A stretch of DNA of 64,000 nt. Source: Breznakia pachnodae. Its GTDB lineage: Bacteria; Bacillota_I; Bacilli_A; Erysipelotrichales; Erysipelotrichaceae. Of the stretch, positions 19,388-27,828 are shown piece by piece. Numbering within the stretch: position 1 is the stretch's first letter; each line of letters opens with the position of its first letter. Both the position numbers and the translations under genes were made by a program. The notes under the pieces were generated by a model. The model was given only the letters and a program-made list of their open reading frames with translations, was not told the DNA's origin and did not search any database. The stretch is taken from the NCBI RefSeq assembly GCF_030814225.1, contig NZ_JAUSUR010000004.1:186001-250000 (forward strand), read 5' to 3'.

Positions 19388-20263
19388 ATGAACTTACGAC
19401 TACTTGAAATATTTAGAGTTGTTGCACAAGAAGAAAATATGACTAGTGCATCTAAATTATTGTTTATCTCTCAACCAGCGATTTCTCAGGCAATCGCTGA
19501 ATTAGAAGAAGAACTTGGAGTTCCTCTTTTTGATCGTAGAGCAGGAAGAATTAAACTTAATGAAGTAGGAAGAAAACTACTTCACAAATCAATTTTTCTG
19601 CTTGATGAAATGAACTCTTTAAAAGAAGAGATTACCCAATCATTTCAACATATGGAAATTCATATTGGAAGTAGTATTACATATGCTACCGCTAAATTAC
19701 CAAAACTATTAAAAAAGTTTGAAGAACTATATCCAACCATTAAAGTTAAAGTAAGCATCAATAATGCATCGACACTAGAACAGAAACTATTAAAAGGTGA
19801 ATTAGATTTATGTTTTCTAGAAGGTAAAATAAAGCATGAGCAATTTCATAGCATTCCTGTATATGAGTTTCCCATCTCTTGGTTTTGCGCAAAGAAGCAT
19901 TCTTTCTCTACTATATCTTCAGTACCATTAGATGAACTACTTAAAGAGAATCTTTTACTCAGAGAAGAAGGCAGTGCGCTTCGAGAAACCGTTGATACAT
20001 TTTTAAACACCCATGGCTATACTGCAGCACCTAAATGGGTTAGCGTAAACTCAGGCGTTATCATTGAAGCCGTGAAAGAAAACTTAGGAGTTAGTGCTCT
20101 TCCTGATGTTTTACTTCAACCTGAACTAAAGAAGAAAAATATAGTTACTTTGGATATAGATAATTTAGTAATTTCTACTCCTGTACAAATTGTTTATTAT
20201 AAAGATAAAGTATTGATTGAACCGTTAAAGAATTTAATTGAGCTATGTAACAAAAAAAGTTAA
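19388..20263 (+). CDS. LysR-family transcriptional regulator
   Basis: 291 residues. The N-terminal winged helix-turn-helix is classic LysR (MNLRLLEIFRVVAQEENMTS, then SQPAISQAIAELEEELGVPLFDR). It is followed by a periplasmic-binding-protein-like effector domain from about residue 90. The start follows a GGAGG site at a good distance. It is divergent from the two chromate-transporter genes and probably regulates them. The effector cannot be inferred. Confidence 0.93.
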   Translation: MNLRLLEIFRVVAQEENMTSASKLLFISQPAISQAIAELEEELGVPLFDRRAGRIKLNEVGRKLLHKSIFLLDEMNSLKEEITQSFQHMEIHIGSSITYATAKLPKLLKKFEELYPTIKVKVSINNASTLEQKLLKGELDLCFLEGKIKHEQFHSIPVYEFPISWFCAKKHSFSTISSVPLDELLKENLLLREEGSALRETVDTFLNTHGYTAAPKWVSVNSGVIIEAVKENLGVSALPDVLLQPELKKKNIVTLDIDNLVISTPVQIVYYKDKVLIEPLKNLIELCNKKS

Positions 20264-20272
20264 TTATTAAAA

Positions 20273-20302
20273 TAAAAAAAAGCGCCATTTCAAATTGGCG
20301 TT
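20273..20302 (-). terminator. Terminator of the small RNA
   Basis: A short GC stem (CGCCA at 20283-20287 with TGGCG at 20296-20300, extendable by wobble pairs) followed on the minus strand by eight T. It may also serve the convergent LysR gene, but the T run on that side is weak. Confidence 0.75.
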
Positions 20303-20463
20303 TTCAAATAAAGTTCGATCACTATACACGCAGACCTCTCGTCGTTTCTTGCTTATTGTAAGCCCCATTGCAAGCTGGGGAACCCGGGGAACTTTTTCCA
20401 AAGCTGTGGAGTTTCACCCTCAATATTAGAACAGATGGATAGACAATATATCTTTCCTGTTCA
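20274..20463 (-). ncRNA. Structured small RNA of about 190 nt, probably 6S RNA-like
   Basis: A non-coding stretch in the 425-base gap between convergent genes. On the minus strand it has its own sigma-A promoter (20470-20497) and a Rho-independent terminator (20273-20302), giving a transcript of about 190 nt, the size of 6S RNA. Internally it is much richer in G+C than the surrounding spacer. It has a GGGG/CCCC apical-type hairpin (CCCCAGCUUGCAAUGGGG on the minus strand) and further self-complementary parts. 6S RNA binds RNA polymerase holoenzyme as a promoter mimic. I assign 6S from size, promoter-to-terminator layout and foldability, not from a covariance search. Tentative. Confidence 0.5.
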
Positions 20464-20469
20464 CTACAT

Positions 20470-20497
20470 ATTATACACAAAATAATTTCATTGTAAA
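20470..20497 (-). promoter_or_regulatory. Sigma-A promoter of the small RNA
   Basis: On the minus strand: -35 TTTACA (20492-20497), 16-base spacer, -10 TATAAT (20470-20475). Predicted start near 20463. No coding start or ribosome binding site follows. The rest of the gap up to 20615 is plain AT-rich spacer. Confidence 0.65.
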
Positions 20498-20615
20498 TAT
20501 TGTGAAAAAAGTAGTATCTGACACTAAATTCTATTCTTTATTTACTATATTTTACAAATCCCATTTGCCTCTACTAGTGTATTATCCATTCATTAAATAT
20601 ATCCTAATTATTTTT

Positions 20616-20655
20616 GACAAAATAAAATGATTGCGTTTAAAACAATCATTTTATT
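20616..20655 (-). terminator. Terminator of the MarR-ABC operon
   Basis: A perfect 13-base stem (20621-20633 with 20643-20655) with a 9-base loop. On the minus strand it runs into TTTTGTC. It lies 33 bases past the last ABC gene. Confidence 0.75.
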
Positions 20656-20688
20656 AAAATATTCATTAGTCTAATTTGTAGAAAAGAA

Positions 20689-22626
20689 TTATTCTTCTTC
20701 TCCATCTTCAAATTGTGAGTTATAAAGTTTTGCATAGAAACCATCTTTTGCAAGCAGTTCCTCATGATCGCCAATTTCCACTATGTCACCATCGTTCATA
20801 ACGATAATAACATTGGCATTACGGATTGTTGATAAACGGTGAGCAATTACAAATGATGTTCTACCCTTCATCAGTTCATCCATACCTTCTTGGATCAATA
20901 CTTCTGTACGTGTATCTACATTACTTGTTGCTTCATCTAAAATCAAGATTTTAGGATCTGCCAAGAATGCTCGTGCAATTGTAAGTAATTGTTTTTGACC
21001 TTGAGAAATATTTGATGTTTCTTCATTTAACATTGTGTCATAACCATGTTCCAATGTTTTAACAAAGTGATCTACACGAGCTGCATTTGCTGCTTCGTAT
21101 ACTTCTTCATCTGTTGCATTTAGTTTAGAATAACGTAAGTTTTCCATAACGGTTCCATTGAACAACCATGCATCTTGAAGAACCATTCCAAACATGCTTC
21201 TTAAATCACTACGTTTGAAGTCTTTGATATCATGATCTCCAACATAGATAGAACCACCATTTAATTCATAGAAACGCATCAGCAGTTTCACAATTGTTGT
21301 TTTACCAGCTCCGGTAGGTCCAACAATTGCAACTTTCTGACCTTCTCCAACTCTTAAGTTAAAGTTATGAATAATGATTTTATCTTCACTATATCCAAAT
21401 TTCACTTGATCAAATGTAACTGTACTAGGTACTGTAATGTTTCCATTTGCATCATAAATTTGAACTGGATTCTTAGTATCTTCAGATAATTCTTCTTCAC
21501 CTAAGAATTCAAATACACGTTCACTTGCTGCTGCAGCACTTTGTAAGGTATTAATTGTTTGCGCCATTTGTGCCAGTGGTTGATTGAATTGTCTTACATA
21601 TTGAATAAATGCCTGAATATCTCCAATTGCTATCCCAATTCCAGTAAATGTGATTCCTAATAATGTAACTGATGTATGTGTTGCCAAGTATCCACCTAGC
21701 AAACAAACTAATACATATCCAATGTTTCCAATGAATGTAGTAATTGGCATCATAAGACCAGATAAGAATTGTGACTTCCATGCTGAGTTATATAACTCTT
21801 CATTTTGTTCACAGAACTTTTCAATTGAGTCTTCTTCACCATTGAATGCTTTCACAATCATGTGTCCACCATACATTTCTTCAACATGTCCATTAAGTGC
21901 TCCAAGAGAAGCTTGTTGTTGAACGAAATATTTTTGTGAACGTTTTGTTACTATCATTACCAGAATTGCTGATATTGGCAATACAATCATTGCCACAAGT
22001 GTCATCATCCATGATATTGAGAACATCATGACTGCAACACCGACTACCATCATTACTGATGTGATTACTTGTGTAACCCCTTGACTCAAACTTTGTCCAA
22101 TTGAATCAACATCGTTGGTAACTCTGGATAGTACATCACCTTGTGATGTTTTGTCATAATAAGATAATGGTAAACGATTTATTTTTTCACTAATGTCTTT
22201 TCTTAAACTGTAAGCCATTTTTTGTGAAATACCAGCCATCATAAATCCTTGAATATAAGAACAGAATGCACTGAATAAATACATACCTGTTAGTAACAAC
22301 AGTATTTCTTGTATTCTACCAAAATCAATTTCACCAGAACCAGTTGCTTTTGCCATTAGCCCTTCTGATAAAGCAGTTGTAGCTTCACCTAAAATTTTAG
22401 GTCCTACAATTGCAAATACTGTACTTAAAACTGCAAAGAAGAAAATAATATATAACTGAAGACGGTAGTTACGCATGTAATTAAACATCTTTTTAACACT
22501 ACCCTTGAAGTCTTTCGCTTTTTCTCCAGCTCTAGCACCTCCACCTCCGGGTCCTCTTCCAGGTCCACCAGCAGGTCCAGCATTTGTTACAGGAGGTTTT
22601 CTTGTTTGTGTATCGTTATTACTCAT
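20689..22626 (-). CDS. ABC exporter half-transporter, catalytic partner (permease-ATPase fusion)
   Basis: About 645 residues. The start is ATG 22626, preceded by AAGGAGG; it overlaps the upstream gene by 8 bases. A low-complexity Gly/Pro/Arg-rich cytoplasmic N-terminus (TNAGPAGGPGRGPGGGG) leads into six membrane helices and an ATPase domain. Walker A is GPTGAGKTT, Walker B is ILILDEATSNVD with the catalytic glutamate, and the signature loop is the variant ISQGQ rather than LSGGQ. It should form a heterodimer with the product of the gene before it, like BmrC/BmrD or TM287/288-type multidrug exporters. The MarR gene that heads the operon suggests induction by a transported compound. Confidence 0.9.
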   Translation of the reverse strand: MSNNDTQTRKPPVTNAGPAGGPGRGPGGGGARAGEKAKDFKGSVKKMFNYMRNYRLQLYIIFFFAVLSTVFAIVGPKILGEATTALSEGLMAKATGSGEIDFGRIQEILLLLTGMYLFSAFCSYIQGFMMAGISQKMAYSLRKDISEKINRLPLSYYDKTSQGDVLSRVTNDVDSIGQSLSQGVTQVITSVMMVVGVAVMMFSISWMMTLVAMIVLPISAILVMIVTKRSQKYFVQQQASLGALNGHVEEMYGGHMIVKAFNGEEDSIEKFCEQNEELYNSAWKSQFLSGLMMPITTFIGNIGYVLVCLLGGYLATHTSVTLLGITFTGIGIAIGDIQAFIQYVRQFNQPLAQMAQTINTLQSAAAASERVFEFLGEEELSEDTKNPVQIYDANGNITVPSTVTFDQVKFGYSEDKIIIHNFNLRVGEGQKVAIVGPTGAGKTTIVKLLMRFYELNGGSIYVGDHDIKDFKRSDLRSMFGMVLQDAWLFNGTVMENLRYSKLNATDEEVYEAANAARVDHFVKTLEHGYDTMLNEETSNISQGQKQLLTIARAFLADPKILILDEATSNVDTRTEVLIQEGMDELMKGRTSFVIAHRLSTIRNANVIIVMNDGDIVEIGDHEELLAKDGFYAKLYNSQFEDGEEE

Positions 22627-24895
22627 TTTCAAGTTCCTCCTTACTTAGTTGTGAGTAGGCAATTTCTTGATAAACCTCACATGATTTCATTAACTCATTG
22701 TGAGTTCCCTTACCAACTATTTTACCTTCATCTAATACAATAATTTGATCTGCATTCATAATTGATGCAATTCTTTGTCCAACAAGTAGAACTGTACTTC
22801 CTGTTTTCTGACAAAGTTTATATAACGCTTCTCGAAGATTTGCATCCGTCTTAAAGTCAAGTGCACTGAAACTATCATCGAAGATAAAGATTTCAGGTTG
22901 TTTCGCAATTGCTCTTGCAATTGAGATTCTTTGCTTTTGACCACCTGATACATTTGCTCCACCTTGAGCAATCTCTGATTCATAACGTTCTGGTTTAGAA
23001 TCAATAAATTCTGTTGCTTGAGCAACCTCACTTGCTTCTTCCATAACACTATCGTTCATATTTTCATCACTATATTTAATATTGGATTCAATTGTTCCTG
23101 AGAACAATACACCTTTTTGAGGTACTAACCCAATCTTAGACCTTAAATCTTTTTGAGTAACACTACGTACATCCAATCCATCAACTTCAATGCTTCCGCT
23201 TGTAACATCAAAGAAACGAGGTACTAAGTTAATAATTGTACTTTTACCACTTCCGGTACTACCAATAAATGCAGTAGTCTGTCTTGGTTTCGCTACGAAG
23301 TTAATATCATGTAATACATCCTCTTCAGCTCCAGGATAACGGAAACTTACATCCTTAAATTCGACGTAACCTTTCATGTCATCACTAAATGTTTCCGGAT
23401 GTTCAGGGTCTGCTATACTAAGTGGTGTTTCCAATACTTCAAAAATACGTTTTGCAGCTACACCAGCTCTTGGCAACATAATTGAAATCATTGCCAACAT
23501 CATAAATGACATAATGATTTGCATTGAATATTGAATAAATGCCATCATATCACCAATCTGCATTGTTCCTAAATCAATTTCATGTGATGCCATCCACACA
23601 ATCAATAATGAAGTAGCACTAAAGATAAAAGTAACAATTGGCATTACTACAGACATTGTACGTGAAGTAAATAAATCTACTTTACGTTTTGCTGTACTTG
23701 CTTCATCGAAACGTTCTTCTTCTACTTCTTCCGTATGGAATGCACGAATAACTAACATCCCACTTAATGATTCACGAGTTACTAAGTTTAACTTATCAAC
23801 AAGTTTTTGCATGATTCTAAACTTAGGTCCCGCAATTGCAAATGTCGTAATCATAACTCCCATGATAACCACTACAACTAAGGCAATAATCCAAACCATA
23901 CTTGTTGATGAGTTCATTACTCTTACGATTGCTCCAAACGCCATAATTGGTGCGTAGATTGCAATACGAAGGGTCATAATAAGTGCCATCTGCACTTGTT
24001 GAATATCATTTGTTGTACGCGTAATCAAAGATGCTGTAGAGAACTTGTTAAGTTCTGTACTTGAGAATGATTCAACTTTTTCAAATGTATCTTGTCTCAT
24101 GTTTCTTGAAACTTTTGCAGCCATTCTACTAGAGAAGTATCCTACTAAAATAGCACAAAGACCTCCACCTAATGAGATTAATAACATTGTTAATCCAGTT
24201 GACATAATATAATTTGTTTGAATTGTATCAACATCTACACCTAATTTTGCATATTCTGCCTTCACTCCTGAAGCAGCAGCAATTTCAATTGCTGATTCTC
24301 CAACTGCATCAAATTTTGCAGTGAAGTCTTTCATCTGCTCATCCAATTGTTCTTGTGGCATCATTCTCATCATATCGAAAATTGTCATACCTTCTGGAAT
24401 CTGAGCAAGCATTTCTTCAATCTTTTCCTTGTCCTTTTCTTCCATTAAACTAGTATCACCATTCGCAATTGATTCTAATGAACTAACCATCAACATTGGT
24501 TCACCCATTGCTTTTGTAAGTTTATCGAAATTTTCATCCGACACCTCACTTTTTAAAACATAAAGTCCAGTGTCTTTCACAACACTTTTGTCTGACATAT
24601 CGATTTCATATGGCAAATCTTTATTGTCGATATCTTTGAACTCTTGATAGTTGTATTGTGATAACACAAATTCTTTATCTTCATCGCTCATAAATATCAT
24701 TGCATTATCCATTGTTTCCTGACTCATAATCTCAGGTACAACTTCATCAAACCCACCAGTCTGAATACCATAAGTAACAATATTACTCATGTAATCTGGC
24801 AGTGCTAATTCGGCTTGTGCTTGTCCATATAATAACGCTATGATACAAACTAACGCTAGCCAGTACTTCTTTACATACTTAAGAACCTTTAGCAT
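22619..24895 (-). CDS. ABC exporter half-transporter with large extracellular insert and degenerate ATPase site
   Basis: 758 residues, about 150-180 longer than a usual half-transporter. The extra length is a mostly acidic, methionine-rich domain at about 32-230 between membrane helices 1 and 2, predicted outside the cell. Then come five more helices and an ATPase domain: Walker A GSTGSGKST, signature VSGGQ, and Walker B IFIFDDSFSALD, where the catalytic glutamate is replaced by aspartate. The partner has an intact glutamate. That asymmetry (one consensus, one degenerate ATP site) is typical of heterodimeric exporters. It overlaps the marR-like gene by 7 bases and the partner gene by 8. Confidence 0.9.
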   Translation of the reverse strand: MLKVLKYVKKYWLALVCIIALLYGQAQAELALPDYMSNIVTYGIQTGGFDEVVPEIMSQETMDNAMIFMSDEDKEFVLSQYNYQEFKDIDNKDLPYEIDMSDKSVVKDTGLYVLKSEVSDENFDKLTKAMGEPMLMVSSLESIANGDTSLMEEKDKEKIEEMLAQIPEGMTIFDMMRMMPQEQLDEQMKDFTAKFDAVGESAIEIAAASGVKAEYAKLGVDVDTIQTNYIMSTGLTMLLISLGGGLCAILVGYFSSRMAAKVSRNMRQDTFEKVESFSSTELNKFSTASLITRTTNDIQQVQMALIMTLRIAIYAPIMAFGAIVRVMNSSTSMVWIIALVVVVIMGVMITTFAIAGPKFRIMQKLVDKLNLVTRESLSGMLVIRAFHTEEVEEERFDEASTAKRKVDLFTSRTMSVVMPIVTFIFSATSLLIVWMASHEIDLGTMQIGDMMAFIQYSMQIIMSFMMLAMISIMLPRAGVAAKRIFEVLETPLSIADPEHPETFSDDMKGYVEFKDVSFRYPGAEEDVLHDINFVAKPRQTTAFIGSTGSGKSTIINLVPRFFDVTSGSIEVDGLDVRSVTQKDLRSKIGLVPQKGVLFSGTIESNIKYSDENMNDSVMEEASEVAQATEFIDSKPERYESEIAQGGANVSGGQKQRISIARAIAKQPEIFIFDDSFSALDFKTDANLREALYKLCQKTGSTVLLVGQRIASIMNADQIIVLDEGKIVGKGTHNELMKSCEVYQEIAYSQLSKEELENE

Positions 24896-25338
24896 TTCCT
24901 AACTCCTTCCTGCTTGTCCACATAATCCAACACTTTATCCAACAAACGAATCAATTCGTCTGTATCCTCTTCTCCTAGATAATCAATCATATCAACTAAT
25001 GTCTTATCCATATGTGCTTGAATCATCTTGATTTCCTTGATTGCTTTCTCACTGACTTTCACATAAACACTTCTACGATCCTCATCACGAATAATTCTCT
25101 CAATATATCCCTGATCTTCCAGTTTACGCATAATCTGTGATACAGCAGGTGCAGTAATTTTGAAATAGCTTGATAGCTGTGACATTTTAACTGCCTCTCC
25201 ATCTCCTACTTTTTGAATCCCTACAAGCATCATCATATCGTGCATACGCATATGATCTTTGCCTTTTTCAGGGCGTCTAACATTCTTAAATCGGTACATC
25301 AATCTTCTCAATTTATGTACTCTATTTTCATCGCACAT
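24889..25338 (-). CDS. MarR-family transcriptional repressor
   Basis: 149 residues from ATG 25338, chosen because GGGAGG lies 6 bases before it; a longer frame reaches 25365 but starts inside the operator region. Winged helix-turn-helix with the MarR signature: KITAPAVSQIMRKLEDQGYIE, then DEDRRSVYVKVSEKA (the wing with Asp-Arg-Arg). It is first in the operon with the two ABC genes, overlapping the next by 7 bases. A perfect inverted repeat directly downstream of its promoter is the likely operator, so the operon is probably autorepressed and induced by a substrate of the exporter. Confidence 0.92.
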   Translation of the reverse strand: MCDENRVHKLRRLMYRFKNVRRPEKGKDHMRMHDMMMLVGIQKVGDGEAVKMSQLSSYFKITAPAVSQIMRKLEDQGYIERIIRDEDRRSVYVKVSEKAIKEIKMIQAHMDKTLVDMIDYLGEEDTDELIRLLDKVLDYVDKQEGVRKC

Positions 25339-25354
25339 GAACACCTCCCGAAAA

Positions 25355-25373
25355 TAGTTAACCAACTTAACTA
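25355..25373 (-). promoter_or_regulatory. Candidate MarR operator (perfect inverted repeat)
   Basis: TAGTTAA, 5-base spacer, TTAACTA: a perfect 19-base inverted repeat. It begins about six bases after the predicted transcription start and ends just before the ribosome binding site, so bound repressor would block the polymerase. Its sequence type (TAGTTA arms) matches known MarR-family boxes. Confidence 0.7.
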
Positions 25374-25385
25374 TTAAGCTAGTAA

Positions 25386-25414
25386 ATAATACACCCGTTG
25401 TATCAATGTGTCAA
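25386..25414 (-). promoter_or_regulatory. Sigma-A promoter of the MarR-ABC operon
   Basis: Consensus -35 TTGACA (25409-25414), 17-base spacer, -10 TATTAT (25386-25391), on the minus strand. Predicted start near 25379. Confidence 0.75.
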
Positions 25415-25496
25415 TACAAATGAGTAAAATTTTTATTATTTTTTTATACATATTTTTCAACAATGCATGTTTACGTTATCATACGCTATTTCAAGA

Positions 25497-25538
25497 CAAA
25501 AAGAAAAAGTTAAGAACGGAATAATTGTCCTTAACTTT
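25497..25538 (-). terminator. Terminator of the GNAT/RmuC operon
   Basis: Arms AAAGTTAAG (25506-25514) and CTTAACTTT (25530-25538) pair perfectly, with partial pairing inside. On the minus strand TTCTTTTTG follows. Confidence 0.75.
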
Positions 25539-25587
25539 AGTATCTAACTAAGTCATTTATTTAGATAAATATGATCACTAAATATTA

Positions 25588-26091
25588 CTATTTATACTTC
25601 CGAATAGAATAATAGATACAATGCTGCAATTCACCTTGGTAAACAAACTCTTCTTCTTTGTTTATTCGTTTCATTCCACATTTTTCCATTACTTTAAAAC
25701 TACCTTTATTAGATGCAAATGCACCTGCAATTACTTCATTATATCCATTTTTAAATAAATCTTTAATAGCAGCTTGCAGTGCTTCTGTCGCAAAACCTCT
25801 ACCACTATATTCTGGATCAATCACATAACCTAATTCAATCATATCATCTTTGCTATCTACATCATTAATCCAACCAATCAGATTGTTATTATAATAGATT
25901 CCTCGCTCATAGTGTTCATCAGATAATGAGTAATCTTTCATTTTAAAAAACATCTTAACTGCATTTTCCTGCGTATCAAAATCAGGAATAATAAATGTTT
26001 TTTTAATTTCTTTATTTGTCAGCAGTTCAATCATACGCTTTTGATCATTATCAGAATATGGTTTTAAAATTAATCGTTCTGTAACTATCAT
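25588..26091 (-). CDS. GNAT-family N-acetyltransferase (RimJ/RimL-like)
   Basis: 167 residues from ATG 26091, chosen because GGAGGTAAT precedes it; a longer frame would overlap the gene upstream. It has the RimJ/RimL-type opening TERLILKPYSDNDQ and the acetyl-CoA loop as YSGRGFATEALQAAIKDLF, then NKGSFKVMEKCGM. It transfers an acetyl group to an amine; substrate unknown, possibly a ribosomal protein or a small molecule. Last gene of the operon with rmuC. Confidence 0.88.
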   Translation of the reverse strand: MIVTERLILKPYSDNDQKRMIELLTNKEIKKTFIIPDFDTQENAVKMFFKMKDYSLSDEHYERGIYYNNNLIGWINDVDSKDDMIELGYVIDPEYSGRGFATEALQAAIKDLFKNGYNEVIAGAFASNKGSFKVMEKCGMKRINKEEEFVYQGELQHCIYYSIRKYK

Positions 26092-26104
26092 ATTACCTCC
26101 AGAT

Positions 26105-27175
26105 TTAATGCTCATCCTCATCGAACTCTACTGCTTCAATCTTTTGAAATCTTGTAACGATTTTATTTGCAGTTATCATTACATCTTTCATGTCCTGATA
26201 AGAGCGTTCAAAATCTCTTTGCACGGTTTCATAACGTTTGGTGAAACGATCAAATTCCAATGCTAGTTTACGCAGTTCTTCCTGAATTTCCTGCATTCTT
26301 TCATTCTTCTGCTGACCTAAGTATAGTGCTTTGATTGCAGTGATATAAGCCATCAGTGTTGTTGGTGATACCAAGTATACTTTCTTCTGATAAGAGTATT
26401 CTACTACATCACTCAGATTGGCATTGATATAAGAAAAGATTGCTTCTGCAGGAATGAACATATATGCAAACTCACTTGTCTCATTTACAATCAGATATTT
26501 ATCTGCAATTGCATTAATATGCTTTTTCACATCGCTTTTAAATTCATTTTGAATTACCTGTTTTCTTACTGCAGGTAATTCCGGTTCCATTAGACGATTG
26601 AAATTCTCTAATGGAAACTTAGAATCTATAGGAATCATTCCCAGTGCATCATTACCATAGATAACAGCATCAACAATCGTTCCATTACTTAATCGATATT
26701 GTTTCGCATATCGATTATAGTCTAAACCAAACGCATTCTCCAGTAATCCATAAAGTTCGATTTCACCATAGATACCTCTGGTCTTTTTATCATTTAAAAT
26801 GCTATGAAGACTTGAAACATCATAACTCAATAATTTCAGTTGTTCCTGGGTCTGATCAATTTTTCCAATCTGACGCATAACTTCCTGAAATACTTTGCTA
26901 GTTGATTCAAATCCCATATTTAGTTGTTTATTCACATTATGTTCCATCTTAAACAACTTATCATTGGTATTTTCATTTAATACATTCATATCACTACGCA
27001 GAGCTTGGGTAATTGCACTTTGAAAGTCCAACAGTTGTTTGGTCATCTGTAACTGCAATCGTTCATTTTCTTTGTTATCAACTCTCTGGTTTTGCTTGCG
27101 CAGCAATAACACAACCATTGCAATCAATACGATTACCAAGATACATAGTAAGAATAATAAAATCCCAACATCCAT
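26105..27175 (-). CDS. rmuC: DNA recombination protein RmuC
   Basis: About 356 residues. An N-terminal membrane helix (VGILLFLLCILVIVLIAMVVLL), then a coiled-coil region rich in Gln, Asn and Lys (about 30-120), then the RmuC nuclease-like core with KKTRGIYGEIELYGLL, IPIDSKFPLENF and the C-terminal VSPTTLMAYI. RmuC limits DNA inversions at short repeats and is predicted to be a nuclease anchored to the membrane. The start could be ATG 27175 or an upstream TTG at 27187 that overlaps the previous gene; ribosome binding site spacing does not settle it. Confidence 0.9.
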   Translation of the reverse strand: MDVGILLFLLCILVIVLIAMVVLLLRKQNQRVDNKENERLQLQMTKQLLDFQSAITQALRSDMNVLNENTNDKLFKMEHNVNKQLNMGFESTSKVFQEVMRQIGKIDQTQEQLKLLSYDVSSLHSILNDKKTRGIYGEIELYGLLENAFGLDYNRYAKQYRLSNGTIVDAVIYGNDALGMIPIDSKFPLENFNRLMEPELPAVRKQVIQNEFKSDVKKHINAIADKYLIVNETSEFAYMFIPAEAIFSYINANLSDVVEYSYQKKVYLVSPTTLMAYITAIKALYLGQQKNERMQEIQEELRKLALEFDRFTKRYETVQRDFERSYQDMKDVMITANKIVTRFQKIEAVEFDEDEH

Positions 27176-27176
27176 A

Positions 27177-27662
27177 TTAACGCTCAATTACCTCAAGGAT
27201 TTCTCCAATATATACATCATGATAATCCTGAGTAGGATAATGACCCTCAATTGAATCATCTAAAAAACATTCAGACTTCAATGTATCTTGATAAATCTTT
27301 CTACATTTCAATGTCAGTTTTGCTTCTTCAAAATAAACTGCTCCATCCTTAATGCTTCCATGTAATCCTTCATAATTTTCTTTGTCAATATCACGACCTG
27401 ATTTTGATCCCATAACTGATAACATTTTACGATAAGATTCATCAAAGAAACTCAATGTAAAGTATTCACTGTCATCTACAAATTCTTTTGTATATCGTTG
27501 AGGACGAATATAAATTGTTGCAACTGATTTATTCCAAAGAACACCTAACCCTCCCCAACTAGCAGTCATCATATTATAATGGTCATCTTTGCTTGCGGCG
27601 ATTAAACACCAGTCTTTTCCAATCAATTCAAACACATTTTGCTTTATCTCATTTGGTTTCAT
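27177..27662 (-). CDS. Flavin reductase-like FMN-binding protein
   Basis: 161 residues from ATG 27662, directly after GGAGGTAACT. It belongs to the flavin reductase-like (split-barrel) fold: NMMTASWGGLGVLWNKSVATIYIRPQRYTKEFV is the part of the barrel that usually holds FMN, and it ends IGEILEVIER. Members often reduce flavins with NAD(P)H or bind FMN in redox reactions; the substrate of this clade is unknown. First gene of the short operon with rmuC and the acetyltransferase. Confidence 0.8.
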   Translation of the reverse strand: MKPNEIKQNVFELIGKDWCLIAASKDDHYNMMTASWGGLGVLWNKSVATIYIRPQRYTKEFVDDSEYFTLSFFDESYRKMLSVMGSKSGRDIDKENYEGLHGSIKDGAVYFEEAKLTLKCRKIYQDTLKSECFLDDSIEGHYPTQDYHDVYIGEILEVIER

Positions 27663-27751
27663 AGTTACCTCCACTTTCTATCTATTATTATACTACGTTT
27701 ATCAGGTTATCTTACCTATAAATTTATATTAATTTCTTAGCATCATATCAG

Positions 27752-27796
27752 TTGACTAACCTAGTTAACAGGCGCATAATAAGGAGGTTAGACAAC
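27752..27796 (+). promoter_or_regulatory. Promoter and flanking inverted repeat of the SDR gene
   Basis: -35 TTGACT (27752-27757), 17-base spacer, -10 CATAAT (27775-27780). Two half-sites, GTTGACTAACC (27751-27761) and GGTTAGACAAC (27786-27796), are inverted with one mismatch and bracket the promoter. They could be an operator pair. The spacer also holds TAACCTAGTTA, itself near-symmetrical. Confidence 0.6.
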
Positions 27797-27828
27797 TATA
27801 ACTTATTTTGAGAAAGGTGGTAAACAAA

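Noticed and set aside
20274..20463. Alternative readings as SRP RNA, RNase P RNA, tmRNA or a riboswitch.
   Set aside because: Size or key motifs do not fit (no SRP GGAA tetraloop context, no RNase P GAGGAAAGUCC, no tag frame), and no gene follows that a riboswitch could control.
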